This document shows, one piece after another, positions 17,803-26,602 of a DNA stretch of 64,000 nt. The position numbers were made by a program, and so were the translations under genes. Origin of the DNA: Pseudomonas sp. Irchel 3E13 (GTDB taxonomy: Bacteria > Pseudomonadota > Gammaproteobacteria > Pseudomonadales > Pseudomonadaceae); the NCBI RefSeq assembly GCF_900187455.1, contig NZ_FYDX01000010.1, forward strand, positions 1-64,000, given 5' to 3'. The stretch's first letter is position 1. Each line of letters opens with the position of its first letter. The notes beneath the pieces were generated by a model, which did not search any database, had not been told where the DNA came from, and was given only the letters and a program-made list of their open reading frames with translations.

Positions 17803-17866
17803 ATTCACAAGGGAACGTTAGAACCCCCAAAAAAACCACCTTTTTCAGTGGCCACGGAAACAGAAA

Positions 17867-18133
17867 ATGAAACCAGCTAACGGAATTCCGAAGGACCCGG
17901 CTATGCGGTGGGAGTGGATCAAGTTCCAGCTCCGCGCTCACGGCACCTCTTTGTCTGCACTCGCGAGACAACTGGGCGTCGAACGCAACGCCCTTCACAA
18001 CGTGAAGCGCGGTCCTTATCCAAGGATGGAGGCGGCAATCGCCAAAGCCATCGGCCTCAAGCCGGAACAGATTTGGCCTGACCGTTGGAACAGCGATGGC
18101 AACCCAAGCCGCCAACGAAGCCCGCGTAACTAG
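17867..18133 (+). CDS. ner: Ner-like (Nlp family) transcriptional regulator
   Basis: An 88-residue basic HTH protein with the Ner/Nlp signature: WEWIKFQLRAHGTSLSALARQLGVERNALHN as an N-terminal helix-turn-helix (seen in parts) and GLKPEQIWPDRW, the conserved C-terminal motif. In Mu, Ner damps early transcription after infection and represses the repressor promoter. It is the first gene of the rightward early operon, 239 bp from the repressor start with operators between. GGAAACAG precedes the ATG. Confidence 0.9.
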   Translation: MKPANGIPKDPAMRWEWIKFQLRAHGTSLSALARQLGVERNALHNVKRGPYPRMEAAIAKAIGLKPEQIWPDRWNSDGNPSRQRSPRN

Positions 18134-18142
18134 ACGCCTTCG

Positions 18143-18154
18143 GAAAACGGCTAG
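18143..18154. repeat. 12-bp operator-like repeat before the transposase gene
   Basis: GAAAACGGCTAG is an exact copy of 17788-17799, which overlaps the candidate early promoter. Both copies are followed within a few bases by CTTATT. The pair brackets ner, which suggests a site for Ner or the repressor. Confidence 0.5.
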
Positions 18155-18198
18155 AAGTCTAACGCTTATTACCAAGAACACATAACAGGTTCGGATAG

Positions 18199-20250
18199 AT
18201 GAACAATCAACTTGGCTGGTTTACCGCCCGCGAACTTGCGGGATTGCCAGGCATGCCCGGCACCGAAAGAGCCATCCAGATCAGAGCTAAGGCTGACTGG
18301 CAAGGCCGGAAGCGGGCAGGATCCAAGGCGACCGAGTATTGCCTCGTCGATTTGCCGCCGGAGACTCAGGCTGCAATCTTGTCAAAGTCTGTCGCTGAAT
18401 CGGACGGCGACTCTCAGTCGCTGGCTATAAGTGGCCCGTGCCAAGACGAGAAATGTACCGGCCCGTCCTCGCGCCTGAATGAAAAACAGCGCTCGGTCAT
18501 GCTCGCTCGATTGGCGTTCTGTCGTGAAGTCGAACGCCTGATGGGGGTTGTTTCGCAGAATGCGGCAATAGACACACTGGTTAAGCATGCCCAGGACGGT
18601 CAGCTATCTCCCTATCTCCAACAGCGGGTAGAGCTTGCAAACGACCGTAAAACCGAAGGACGTGGTTTATCGGAACGCACCCTCAAGCGCTGGCTTTCAA
18701 CTTGGCGCTCAGCTAACCGAAACGAACTGGCTCTAGCCCCATTGCGTCAGCGGGCAAACTTAGATGTTCCCGATTGGGCTGGATCGTTCTTGCGCTGTTA
18801 CCAGCGGCCCACGAAGCCAAGTGTTGCTGCCAGCTATGCTGAGTTCTCGACCAAGTGGCAGGGAGATTTACCGAGTATTCATGCAGTCCAGCGCTTTCTG
18901 AAGAAGCTGTCGCCTGAAGCATTGAACGTAGGACGTATGAGTTCACAAGAGCTAAAGGCGCTTAAACCGTTTCGCCGTCGCTCCACAAAGAACTTGTACC
19001 CGGGTGACGTATATACCGCAGATGGTCACAAGTTTGATGCAGAGGTTATCAACCCTCTTACTGGCAAACCTTACCGCCCTGAGATAACTACTGTTCTTGA
19101 TGTTGCAACACGACGGGTGGTTGGGGTTTCAGTAGGCGAAGCCGAGTCGGCTATCGGTGTTCTAGATGCCCTGCGTGATGCAATTCGTGAGTGTATGTTT
19201 TCGATTTTCTACGTCGATAACGGGTCGGGTTTCGCCAACGACACAGTTCGCGAGGTTGTAGATCGGTTGGGGGGAACGATGACCCACTCATTGCCATATA
19301 ACAGCCAAGCTCGCGGACTATCGGAGCGGGGACACCAGACTATATGGGTGCGTGCTGCCAAAAAGCTCACTTCCTATATCGGCGCCGACATGGACAAGCA
19401 TGCGGGCACAAAAGTGCATCGTATCGGTCGCAGGCAGTTGCGTCAGACCGGTAAGTCTCAACTTATTCCTGAATTCGGTTTGTTCATGGCTGGCGTAGAG
19501 CAGGAAATCGCCGACTACAACAACACACCGCATCGAGGGTTAACGAAGGTTCGCGACACAGAAAGTGGTCTCCTTCGACATATGACGCCTAACGAGGCAT
19601 GGCAAGCAGCTATTGCCGAGGGTTGGGAGCCAATGTGCGCTTCAACTGCGCTGGTGGATTCGCTCATACGTCCGCAAGTCACCAGAACTACTAGGCGTGG
19701 TGAGATTGCATGGGCAGGTAATACCTATTTTATGGCGGATCTAACGGCCTTTCATGGCCAAGAAATACGTATTGCATACGACGTTAGAGATGCTAGTCAG
19801 GTCTGGGCTTATACGTCGGATGGTGAGTTGGTCGGCGCGGCCAAGCTCGATGGAAATAGCACCGACTACATGCCTCAAACGATGCTGGAAATGGCGCGTG
19901 ACAAGAGGCAACAAGGGCAATTCAAGCGGGCAGTGGACAAGCTGGAAACTCTCACCGGCCACCAGGTTGAAATGATCGCGCCTACTACGGCGCCATCAGC
20001 GAACTTGCAACCTAGCGAACTTGCCGCCGCCTTGGAATATGCAGAGAACATGCAGGCCCGGCAGGATGTATTTGATATTCCGGGAAATGACGTTGCTCGG
20101 TACGAGCTATGGAAAGAGTTGGATCAGCGCCAAGCGGCTGGAGAAACGTTAAGCGCCGATCAATCGCGCTGGTGGAAAGTCTACGCGACCCATCCGGATT
20201 TGATTTTCCAGCGTGAGCTGATGGAAGGATTTGAAAAGCACGCGGGCTGA
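18199..20250 (+). CDS. Mu-type DDE transposase A
   Basis: A 683-residue DDE recombinase that integrates and replicates the phage genome by transposition. The N-terminal Mu DNA-binding domain includes WFTARELAGLPGMPGTERAI (residues 7-26), a second helical DNA-binding region follows, and the catalytic core has D275 (YTADGHKF), D340 (FYVDNGSG) and E376 (GLSERGH), giving the D-35-E spacing of integrases. The C-terminal beta-barrel and B-contact regions follow. Length is close to MuA (663). It should bind TTTGGCACC-like sites at both ends and work with the ATPase encoded next. Confidence 0.96.
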   Translation: MNNQLGWFTARELAGLPGMPGTERAIQIRAKADWQGRKRAGSKATEYCLVDLPPETQAAILSKSVAESDGDSQSLAISGPCQDEKCTGPSSRLNEKQRSVMLARLAFCREVERLMGVVSQNAAIDTLVKHAQDGQLSPYLQQRVELANDRKTEGRGLSERTLKRWLSTWRSANRNELALAPLRQRANLDVPDWAGSFLRCYQRPTKPSVAASYAEFSTKWQGDLPSIHAVQRFLKKLSPEALNVGRMSSQELKALKPFRRRSTKNLYPGDVYTADGHKFDAEVINPLTGKPYRPEITTVLDVATRRVVGVSVGEAESAIGVLDALRDAIRECMFSIFYVDNGSGFANDTVREVVDRLGGTMTHSLPYNSQARGLSERGHQTIWVRAAKKLTSYIGADMDKHAGTKVHRIGRRQLRQTGKSQLIPEFGLFMAGVEQEIADYNNTPHRGLTKVRDTESGLLRHMTPNEAWQAAIAEGWEPMCASTALVDSLIRPQVTRTTRRGEIAWAGNTYFMADLTAFHGQEIRIAYDVRDASQVWAYTSDGELVGAAKLDGNSTDYMPQTMLEMARDKRQQGQFKRAVDKLETLTGHQVEMIAPTTAPSANLQPSELAAALEYAENMQARQDVFDIPGNDVARYELWKELDQRQAAGETLSADQSRWWKVYATHPDLIFQRELMEGFEKHAG

Positions 20251-20312
20251 TTGCCAGCCCGCATTTGTAGCAGTCGGCGTGTTGGCGCACGCCGTTTACA
20301 GGAGTAAACACA

Positions 20313-21035
20313 GTGAGTGTAACCAAAGTCGTCGCCCTTACCAACGTTGGCCTACTCGGCGGAGCTATGCAACGTGCGCAGGCTCGTCCAGTCGGGCTTC
20401 CCGGACTGGTCGTAATGTACGGTCCGAGTGGCCTCGGAAAAAGTGTCGCAGCGTCATACGCAGCGAATCTGCACCGGGCCTATTACGTGGAATGCCGGGA
20501 CACATGGTCTAAGAAAGCGTTTCTGCTGGCCGTTCTGAAAGACATGGCCATTATCCCTGGGCGAACGCTCAGTGACATGCTCGATCAAATCGCGGAGCAA
20601 CTGTCGCGCTCAATGCGTCCGCTGATCGTCGACGATGTCCAGTACATGTTGGACAAGTCCATCGCTAACGTCTTGACGGATCTTTACAACGCGAGTCAAG
20701 GAACCATTGTTCTTATCGGCGAAGAGCGAGTGCCAGGTTCCTTGGTCAAGCTGGAGCGCTTGCATAACCGAGTATTGGAGTGGGTTCCCGCGCAACCGGC
20801 TACGTTGTCGGATCTGCGAAAGCTCGCCGAAGCTAACTATCCGCATTTGAATATTACGGACGACCTGTTGGAGGACTTGGCGCAGGCGACTCGCGGCTGT
20901 TTGCGCCGTGCTGCTGTGAATCTGCATCGTGTTCAAAGTGAGGCAACAGCGAACATGATGGACCGAATCGACCTCGCAACCTGGGGTAAGCGTGGCTGGT
21001 TTACCGGTGAGGCTCCAAGCCGGAGGGCTTACTAA
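20313..21035 (+). CDS. transposition target-capture ATPase B
   Basis: A 240-residue AAA+ ATPase of the MuB family with Walker A GPSGLGKS (residues 37-44) and Walker B LIVDD. MuB binds target DNA, delivers it to the transposase and gives target immunity. It starts at GTG (20313) with AGGAG nine bases upstream. It is shorter than MuB (312), lacking part of the N-terminal HTH region; the following gene, which overlaps it by one base, carries winged-helix domains that may supply such a function. Confidence 0.92.
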   Translation: MSVTKVVALTNVGLLGGAMQRAQARPVGLPGLVVMYGPSGLGKSVAASYAANLHRAYYVECRDTWSKKAFLLAVLKDMAIIPGRTLSDMLDQIAEQLSRSMRPLIVDDVQYMLDKSIANVLTDLYNASQGTIVLIGEERVPGSLVKLERLHNRVLEWVPAQPATLSDLRKLAEANYPHLNITDDLLEDLAQATRGCLRRAAVNLHRVQSEATANMMDRIDLATWGKRGWFTGEAPSRRAY

Positions 21036-21805
21036 TGTCGGGTCGTAAACATCATTTGGTTGTGCAGGGGAAAAAAGACCCACGGCAGCGTATCTGGGAG
21101 TCAATCCGGGTACTCGCACCGGGATTCTCAATTAACGATATTGCCAGGCGCACCGGTCAGCGGCCCTACGACATCAGCGTCTATCTCAAAGCCCTGACCA
21201 CGGCTGGGATTATTGAGCTGATTGAGGCACCTGGCGGAAAGGCCAGTCGAGTGTTTGCTCTTCTCCGCGATGAGGGTGCGGACCACCCGCGAGTGAACAG
21301 CAAGGGGCAGCGCACATACGAGCATCTGGCTACTGAAAACATCTGGCGGACCCTGCGGATTTTGGGTGGGGATCTGACTGTACCGGATGTGGTGCTCACT
21401 GCATCGGTGGGTAACGTTGCCCTGACACCCATCAAGGTGCGCCAGTACCTGACTGCCCTTACTGAAGCCGGTTACTTGGAGAAGAAAGAGGGAGGTGGCC
21501 AAGTCGCCGATACCTACCGTTTGCTTAGCGAAAAAAATACCGGTCCGCGCCCTCCGGAGATTCGCCAACTTGAGTCCCTTCAGGTGTACGACCCGAACTT
21601 GAGCAAACTGGTCCACGTAAAAACGACCGGTTCTATCGATGCCGACCGGAGTTTGGTGGAGCCTGGGATTGCGCTGATCCGCAGCCGCGACCTTCTGGCT
21701 GAGTGGCTGGATGTTGCTGCAAGGAAAGCGAAGCTCCCCGCCGATCTGGTTGAGCGGACGCGCCTTGAGCTGGCTGAGCCGGGAGAGTCTGGAGGTCTGC
21801 AATGA
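21035..21805 (+). CDS. phage protein with two winged-helix-like domains
   Basis: Not a family I can name. The 256-residue product has two similar helix-turn-helix segments, INDIARRTGQRPYDISVYLKAL and a second with VRQYLTALTEAGYLEKKEGG, each followed by a wing-like strand, so it is probably a DNA-binding protein. A basic N terminus starts MSGRKHH. The start codon overlaps the stop of gene B (TAATG), implying coupled translation and a role in early transposition or regulation. Confidence 0.75.
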   Translation: MSGRKHHLVVQGKKDPRQRIWESIRVLAPGFSINDIARRTGQRPYDISVYLKALTTAGIIELIEAPGGKASRVFALLRDEGADHPRVNSKGQRTYEHLATENIWRTLRILGGDLTVPDVVLTASVGNVALTPIKVRQYLTALTEAGYLEKKEGGGQVADTYRLLSEKNTGPRPPEIRQLESLQVYDPNLSKLVHVKTTGSIDADRSLVEPGIALIRSRDLLAEWLDVAARKAKLPADLVERTRLELAEPGESGGLQ

Positions 21806-22176
21806 CCCGAGTGGATATCTCTGCGTGGGGCGCTGAGCCGCCCTTGTTCGTCCGCCTGCTCGCCGCTGAGGCGGTGGCGACAGACCGAACCCGTGCCAGC
21901 AAGCGCATCGGTATGAGCCGCACGACGGTCAGTCTGATCCTTGCGAACAAGTACTCAAGCCCGAGCACCGCCAGCGTTGAGCGCCGCGTGATGGAGGTGC
22001 TGGGCCGTATCGAGTGCGTGGCCGTTGGGGAAACCCTGACGGTCGAGCAGTGCCAAGGCTTCTATCAGCGCTCGGCACCTACCCACAATCCTATGGCAAT
22101 GCAGCACTGGCGGGCATGTCAGCAATGCCCGCTTAACCCCAACTGTGGAGGCAATGGAAATGCAGCAGTTCACTAA
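21802..22176 (+). CDS. small phage HTH protein with C-terminal cysteine cluster
   Basis: A 124-residue product with a helix-turn-helix (RASKRIGMSRTTVSLILANKY, residues about 32-52) and a C-terminal cluster of cysteines (CQQCPLNPNC) that could bind zinc or iron-sulphur. Proteins of this size and layout occur after gene B in Mu-like phages. It overlaps the upstream gene by four bases (ATGA) and the downstream gene by 17 bases. Function unknown; DNA-binding regulator is likely. Confidence 0.7.
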   Translation: MTRVDISAWGAEPPLFVRLLAAEAVATDRTRASKRIGMSRTTVSLILANKYSSPSTASVERRVMEVLGRIECVAVGETLTVEQCQGFYQRSAPTHNPMAMQHWRACQQCPLNPNCGGNGNAAVH

Positions 22177-22645
22177 GCCAGCAATTCAGATCCATGTAAG
22201 GGGCTCGGCGATGATCCAGCTCCACTTCGCTGGCCAGTGCGTTGGGTTCGCGATGACGTACCGCTCTGCGGGCCATCAGGCTGCTCAACTGGAAAGCCTT
22301 CTTTTCGCGATTCGGAATCGCGAGCGCATTTGGGCATCCGATACGACTACGGGCGTTTCGTTCGGTTCCGTGATGCCGGAAATGTCTGTAGGCAGTGTGG
22401 CGGGCGTCACAAAACAAAAGTGGGTCGTGGAGACCGACGACAGCACCCCCCTGCGTACATTTCCATCGCAAGAGGCTGCCGAATGGTATCGCGGCGCCAT
22501 TCAGGCTTATGACCGGCTCTTGCCCCCAGGTGGCGAGCACGGGGAATGGTCCGCCGCTCAGATCGACTGGTTCCGCAACCATCCCGCGCCGATTGCATCG
22601 GCCTGCGGTGGTCGGCTCCATGTCCGCCAAGTAGGGGTTCACTGA
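22160..22645 (+). CDS. hypothetical phage early protein (161 aa)
   Basis: Unrecognised. The 161-residue protein is mixed alpha/beta without membrane segments. The start at 22160 is chosen because TGGAGG lies eight bases upstream; ATGs at 22154 and 22145 are in frame but too close to or ahead of that site. It overlaps the preceding gene by 17 bases and the next by one base. It belongs to the set of small early genes that vary between related phages. Confidence 0.65.
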   Translation: MQQFTKPAIQIHVRGSAMIQLHFAGQCVGFAMTYRSAGHQAAQLESLLFAIRNRERIWASDTTTGVSFGSVMPEMSVGSVAGVTKQKWVVETDDSTPLRTFPSQEAAEWYRGAIQAYDRLLPPGGEHGEWSAAQIDWFRNHPAPIASACGGRLHVRQVGVH

Positions 22646-23139
22646 TGCGTACCCGTTGCCCGAACTGCGGGACCACTCTTTCGCTCGATGCGCTGATCGC
22701 TCACGACGGCGCCCGTGAGGCGCTGGGGATCGCTTTCAAAATGTCGGGCCCGCTCGGTAATGCGCTGGTGCGTTACCTCGGGCTGTTCCGGCCTGAGACC
22801 CGCGAGCTGACGATGGACCGCGTTGCAAAGCTGCTCGGTGAACTGCTGCCCGATGTCCAGGCCCAGCGCATCAAGCGCGACCGCCAGGTCTATGAGGCCC
22901 CGCCCGAGTGCTGGTTGTGGGCTATCGAGCAGACCCTTACGGCCCGTGAAAACGGGAAGTTGGTCACGCCGCTGAAGGGGCATGGCTGGCTGTACCAGGT
23001 CATGACGCAATACCAGCCTGGCGCGAGCAGTAGCGCGCTGGCTTTGGCACCAGAAGGACGCAGCGTGTCGGTATCGCCACGGAAGGAAAGCCAGACCGTA
23101 TCAGCCATGAGCGCGCTGGAGGCAAGGATTCGTGGTTGA
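22645..23139 (+). CDS. hypothetical phage early protein with N-terminal CxxC
   Basis: A 164-residue protein starting MRTRCPNCGTTLSLDAL. The single CPNC knuckle suggests half a zinc ribbon, so a dimer or a further cysteine (C105 region, PPECWLWAIEQ) may complete it. The middle is helical. It overlaps its neighbours by one base upstream (TGATG) and eight bases downstream. Function unknown; nucleic-acid binding is plausible. Confidence 0.65.
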   Translation: MRTRCPNCGTTLSLDALIAHDGAREALGIAFKMSGPLGNALVRYLGLFRPETRELTMDRVAKLLGELLPDVQAQRIKRDRQVYEAPPECWLWAIEQTLTARENGKLVTPLKGHGWLYQVMTQYQPGASSSALALAPEGRSVSVSPRKESQTVSAMSALEARIRG

Positions 23140-23605
23140 GAAGTGGCTAGAGCGCGAACTCGCTAGCGGCCTGATGGGCTTGGTCGCGTTGCGCCTGGAC
23201 GGCGCTCCAGCGGCTGACGCGATCACCATGACGCTCGACGTCTGGCTTGTCGCACTAAGCAAGGGCAGCAAGCGAGAGGAACACGTTGATACACCTCGCA
23301 TCCGCAAGGGGTTCCAAACGCTGTTCTCGACCTGTGAGCGCTGGCCGGCACCGGCTGCGTTGATCCGCGCAATGCCAGTGCTTGAACAGCCACTACAGAT
23401 CACGAAGCAAAAAAGAACCGACGCGCAGGTTCAGACAGGGAACGCCGCACTAGATCAGCTCATGGCGACGATGAAGCGCCGAGCGAATCCAGATGCAGCG
23501 CTGAAATCGGACGAGCAAATCGAAGACTCAAGAAAGCAGGCCATGAAGGCAGTTGCGCAGGTGCAAGGCCAGGCCACCCAACAAACAAACATGGAACAGA
23601 GTTGA
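23132..23605 (+). CDS. hypothetical phage early protein (157 aa)
   Basis: Unrecognised. A 157-residue, mostly helical protein from a GTG start at 23132, preceded by GGAGGCAAGGATTC. The N-terminal half has a compact hydrophobic core (GLMGLVALRLDGAPAADAI) and the C terminus is polar and glutamine-rich. It sits just upstream of the DUF3164 gene, sharing one base with it (TGATG), a position usually held by small replication-period genes in Mu-like phages. Confidence 0.6.
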   Translation: MVEKWLERELASGLMGLVALRLDGAPAADAITMTLDVWLVALSKGSKREEHVDTPRIRKGFQTLFSTCERWPAPAALIRAMPVLEQPLQITKQKRTDAQVQTGNAALDQLMATMKRRANPDAALKSDEQIEDSRKQAMKAVAQVQGQATQQTNMEQS

Positions 23606-24249
23606 TGAACAATATCCCACAAGGTTTTCGCCAGGACGCAAAAGGGCACCTGGTGCCGGAGGATCTGATTAAGCCGATTGATCTGGCTCGCGACGAGCTG
23701 GTCAACGAGCTGGTTGGTCGTGCAAAAGCTGTATCCGCTGCGCTCGCGGGCTTCAAGGTCGCCGCGTTCGGTGACATCAAGGCTTTCGTCGACATGTCGG
23801 CTGAGCAGTACAAGGCCACCATCGGCGGCAAGAAAGGGAACGTGACCCTCCTGTCGTTTGATGGCCAGTACAAAATCATCCACGCCGTACAGGACTCAAT
23901 CAAATTCGACGAACGCCTGCAAGCCGCTCGCGCCCTGATCGACGAGTGCGCAGCGGAGTGGACCCAGGACGCCCGCAGTGAAGTGCGCGTGCTGGTGAAT
24001 GAGGCATTCCGTACTGACAAGGCCGGCGAAATCAGCACCGGTCGTGTCCTCGGGCTGCGCCGCCTGGAGATCCAGGACGAGCGCTGGCAACGCGCAATGC
24101 AAGCCATTGGTGATGCGGTTCAAGTGGTGGGCTCCAAGAGCTACATCCGTGTGTACGAACGCATTGGTACATCAGATCAGTACGCTCCGATTCCTCTGGA
24201 TATCGCGAGCATCTTCGTCGCCGACAAGGCGCCGTCGACCCTGCACTGA
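23605..24249 (+). CDS. DUF3164 family phage protein
   Basis: A 214-residue protein of the DUF3164 family found in nearly all Mu-like phages, with the typical opening IPQGFRQDAKGHLVPEDLIKP, a helical middle (KAFVDMSAEQYKATIGGKKGNVTLLSFDGQYKI) and C-terminal RLEIQDERWQRAMQAI. Relatives are sometimes wrongly labelled sulphate transporters. Its role in the early lytic phase is unknown. The ATG at 23605 is used; a TTG just before it would add one residue. Confidence 0.85.
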   Translation: MNNIPQGFRQDAKGHLVPEDLIKPIDLARDELVNELVGRAKAVSAALAGFKVAAFGDIKAFVDMSAEQYKATIGGKKGNVTLLSFDGQYKIIHAVQDSIKFDERLQAARALIDECAAEWTQDARSEVRVLVNEAFRTDKAGEISTGRVLGLRRLEIQDERWQRAMQAIGDAVQVVGSKSYIRVYERIGTSDQYAPIPLDIASIFVADKAPSTLH

Positions 24250-24290
24250 TCCTCCTGACACCACCAATTCCCGAATCGAGAGAAGTACCA

Positions 24291-24524
24291 ATGGCCAAGT
24301 TCCAAATCACCGTAGACGACAACGGCGACACCGTTTCCATCAGCATCGATAACCAGAGCGAGCTGCACAGCAGCCCGGCTGGGCGTGTGGTTGACGCCAT
24401 GATGAATGGTGCGCGCCTGCTCGGACGTATCCCCGTCCCGATCAATGCCGCAATGCCTGGCTGCGACTGCGACATCTGCAAGGCGACCCGCGAGCTGTAT
24501 CAGACCAAGCCAACCATCCACTAA
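24291..24524 (+). CDS. hypothetical phage protein (77 aa) with CxCxxC
   Basis: Unrecognised. A 77-residue acidic protein with a short beta-rich N terminus (FQITVDDNGDTVSISID) and a cysteine group GCDCDICKA near the C terminus that could bind metal. AGAGAAG lies upstream of the ATG. It is flanked by DUF3164 and another unknown gene in the variable early block. Confidence 0.6.
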   Translation: MAKFQITVDDNGDTVSISIDNQSELHSSPAGRVVDAMMNGARLLGRIPVPINAAMPGCDCDICKATRELYQTKPTIH

Positions 24525-24601
24525 GCGAAACCGCCTCGGGAAACCGGGGCGGTCTGCCCGCCATGGTGGCCGGGTACTGACGAGCAGCCGAGGATAGAAA
24601 C

Positions 24602-25009
24602 ATGCAGCAGTCTGATTGGGATGACTTGCGGGAGCAGATGGACCAGCCCTACGGGCAGATGGCTTTGATGTGTGACGGCTTCCGCGTGGATCTGGTCCAG
24701 TACACCGAGCCCCGGAAGCGGAGCTGGTGCACAAACATCTACGTCAACGACTCCATTAAAGGGGTTTGGTTGAGCATGGACCATGGGGGGGAACCAGTTC
24801 ACGAAGAGGCGCGCCGGTTCTATCGCCGGTCAAACAAGAAGTTGTACTCCGCTGCCGAGATCGCGCTTCATCGCAAGCTCTATGGCAAGAAACGAGCGGA
24901 CGAGTTGGCTACGAAGGTGATCACCAGCCTCAACTGGGATTGGTCCAACTTCAACGCTCTGAAGAAGCACCTTCAGGCCAACAACACCAAGATTGAGCGC
25001 CTTCACTGA
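24602..25009 (+). CDS. hypothetical phage protein (135 aa)
   Basis: Unrecognised. The 135-residue protein has a tryptophan-rich first half (QQSDWDDLREQM, CTNIYVNDSIKGVWLSM) and a basic helical second half (RFYRRSNKKLYSAAEIALHRKLYGKKRADEL), which suggests contact with nucleic acid or protein. A GAGGATAGAAAC ribosome site precedes the ATG. It lies in the variable early block where Mu-like phages carry host-takeover and anti-defence genes. Confidence 0.6.
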   Translation: MQQSDWDDLREQMDQPYGQMALMCDGFRVDLVQYTEPRKRSWCTNIYVNDSIKGVWLSMDHGGEPVHEEARRFYRRSNKKLYSAAEIALHRKLYGKKRADELATKVITSLNWDWSNFNALKKHLQANNTKIERLH

Positions 25010-25039
25010 GCCGCGCTGACGCAACGGATAGGGGAAATC

Positions 25040-25720
25040 ATGGACCGTAAGAAGGCCCTGGACAAGATCAAGAAATGCCTGCGGTTGTCTCTGAGCGACA
25101 ACCCGCATGAGGCGGCAGCGGCGATGCGTCAGGCTCAAGCGCTGATGCGTGAGTACGGCGTCGGCCAGGCCGACATCGATATGGCAGGCATTGAGGAAAG
25201 CACCGCCATTGCCGGTGCCAAACACACGCCTGCGAAGTGGGAAAGCCAACTGGCGAGCACCGTGGCCAAGGCTTATGCCTGCAAGGTGCTGTTCGCGATG
25301 GGCGTAGGCCGCTGGAATTTCATCGGCGAAATGGCGGAGGTCGGGAGCTACACGATGACCGTGCTGCTGCGCCAGGTGCGGCAGGCTCGCCGAGACTTCA
25401 CGCTGACCAAGCTGAAGAACTGCAAGTTGGCAACGAAGGTCAGGCGCGCCGACGTGTTCTGTGATGCATGGGTGCGCGCTGTCTATGACCAGGTGATGAC
25501 CTTTGCCAATGCCGACCTGTCACCAGCCGTGGAGCTGTACCTTACCCATCACTACCCTGAGTTGGTGAAGCAAGCCCCTCGCGACCGAAATGCGACAACC
25601 CGTCGCCGGGCCGGCATTCGTGCGCTTAGTGACTCGATGCATGGCCTGCTTGCCGCATCAGAGGTACGCCTCAACCACGGCATGACCAGCTCGGCCCCAC
25701 TGGCCTTGGGGGCGACATGA
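25040..25720 (+). CDS. DUF2786 family phage protein
   Basis: A 226-residue protein with the DUF2786 N-terminal helical motif (KALDKIKKCLRLSLSDNPHEAAAAMRQAQALMREYGV, seen in parts) and a conserved DUF7168-like remainder with WESQLASTVAKAYACKVLF. The family is frequent in phages and plasmids, often near replication or regulatory genes, and has no proven function. It overlaps the gp16/GemA gene by four bases (ATGA). AGGGGAAATC precedes the ATG. Confidence 0.8.
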   Translation: MDRKKALDKIKKCLRLSLSDNPHEAAAAMRQAQALMREYGVGQADIDMAGIEESTAIAGAKHTPAKWESQLASTVAKAYACKVLFAMGVGRWNFIGEMAEVGSYTMTVLLRQVRQARRDFTLTKLKNCKLATKVRRADVFCDAWVRAVYDQVMTFANADLSPAVELYLTHHYPELVKQAPRDRNATTRRRAGIRALSDSMHGLLAASEVRLNHGMTSSAPLALGAT

Positions 25721-26121
25721 ACAGGCGCAACCAGCAACTGAGCAAGATCCATATCGCCAAGAAAGACCTTGGCCTGGACGACGACACCTACCGGGCCATG
25801 TTGATGCGGGTTGCCGGGAAGTCGTCGGCAAAGGATCTGAGCCCGCTCCAGGTCGCCAACGTCCTGCGAGAGCTGGAGCGCCTGGGCTGGCAAGCGAAGC
25901 GTGGTCGCGCCAAGCCAAATCCGGCGACGGACCGCGTAAAGCTGGTCGGCAAGATCGAGGCGCAGTTGGCTGCGGCTGGTCGCCCTTGGGAGTACGGGGA
26001 CGGCATCGCCAAGCGGTTGTACAAGGTGGAAAAGGTCGAGTGGCTTAACCCCGAGCAGTTGCGCGGCGTCGTCGCTGCTCTGGCATACGACGCGAAACGA
26101 CACGGGAGGCAGCATGAATAA
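25717..26121 (+). CDS. GemA/gp16-family regulatory protein (DUF1018)
   Basis: A 134-residue protein of the Mu gp16/GemA family, recognised by KIHIAKKDLGLDDDTYRAMLMRVAGKSSAKDL near the N terminus (in parts) and the C-terminal region around WEYGDGIAKRLY. In Mu, GemA affects host gene expression and DNA supercoiling during early lytic growth. It lies directly before the mor-like gene, as in Mu, and overlaps it by eight bases. Confidence 0.88.
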   Translation: MNRRNQQLSKIHIAKKDLGLDDDTYRAMLMRVAGKSSAKDLSPLQVANVLRELERLGWQAKRGRAKPNPATDRVKLVGKIEAQLAAAGRPWEYGDGIAKRLYKVEKVEWLNPEQLRGVVAALAYDAKRHGRQHE

Positions 26122-26566
26122 TGGAGAGCTGTTCGATAGCGGAGAGATAGACAAGCTGGACGCGAGCAAGGTGCTCGCCCACATGAACGACCCAGTAGTT
26201 CTGAAACGCTGGGAAGGCACACTGATCGAGATGTCGAGTTTGGCGGAGATCAAACTGCGGGAGTTGCTACCTAACCACCTGGATCAGGTTCCGCAGATTG
26301 CCCGGGCTGTTGTGTTCGCCATCTGCGAAACCATGGGGGGATCGGTCGTCTACATCCCTCGCGGCGAGGCGCTGCGCAAAGCAATGCGTAATGCCGAGAT
26401 TTTCAGAGAGTGGCGAGAGCAGAGTACGCGCCCGGACGAGCTGGCCCGCAAATTCGACCTTGCCAGCCAGACGGTTTATGACATCATCGCTCGCCAGCGC
26501 GAGTTGCACCGCCGAGCAGAGCCCGACCTTTTTGGATTCGAAGGCCTGCCGCCCCGGCTGCACTAG
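26114..26566 (+). CDS. Mor transcription activator family protein
   Basis: A 150-residue activator of the Mor/C family. The N-terminal dimerisation part is followed by VYIPRGEALRKAMRNAEIFREWREQSTRPDELARKFDLASQTVYDII (in parts), containing the beta-strand GGSVVYIPRG and the C-terminal helix-turn-helix typical of Mor. Mor switches on middle transcription, and phages with one Mor/C gene probably use it for all late genes. It ends the early operon, 12 bp before a strong terminator and just before the lysis genes it is expected to activate. Confidence 0.92.
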   Translation: MNNGELFDSGEIDKLDASKVLAHMNDPVVLKRWEGTLIEMSSLAEIKLRELLPNHLDQVPQIARAVVFAICETMGGSVVYIPRGEALRKAMRNAEIFREWREQSTRPDELARKFDLASQTVYDIIARQRELHRRAEPDLFGFEGLPPRLH

Positions 26567-26578
26567 CTACCTCTCCTG

Positions 26579-26602
26579 ACCCCGCCTTGAGCGGGGTTTT
26601 TC
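26579..26602 (+). terminator. early operon terminator
   Basis: A 7-bp GC-rich stem (ACCCCGC with GCGGGGT, loop CTTGA) followed by TTTTTC is a textbook rho-independent terminator, 12 bp after the mor stop codon. Confidence 0.92.
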
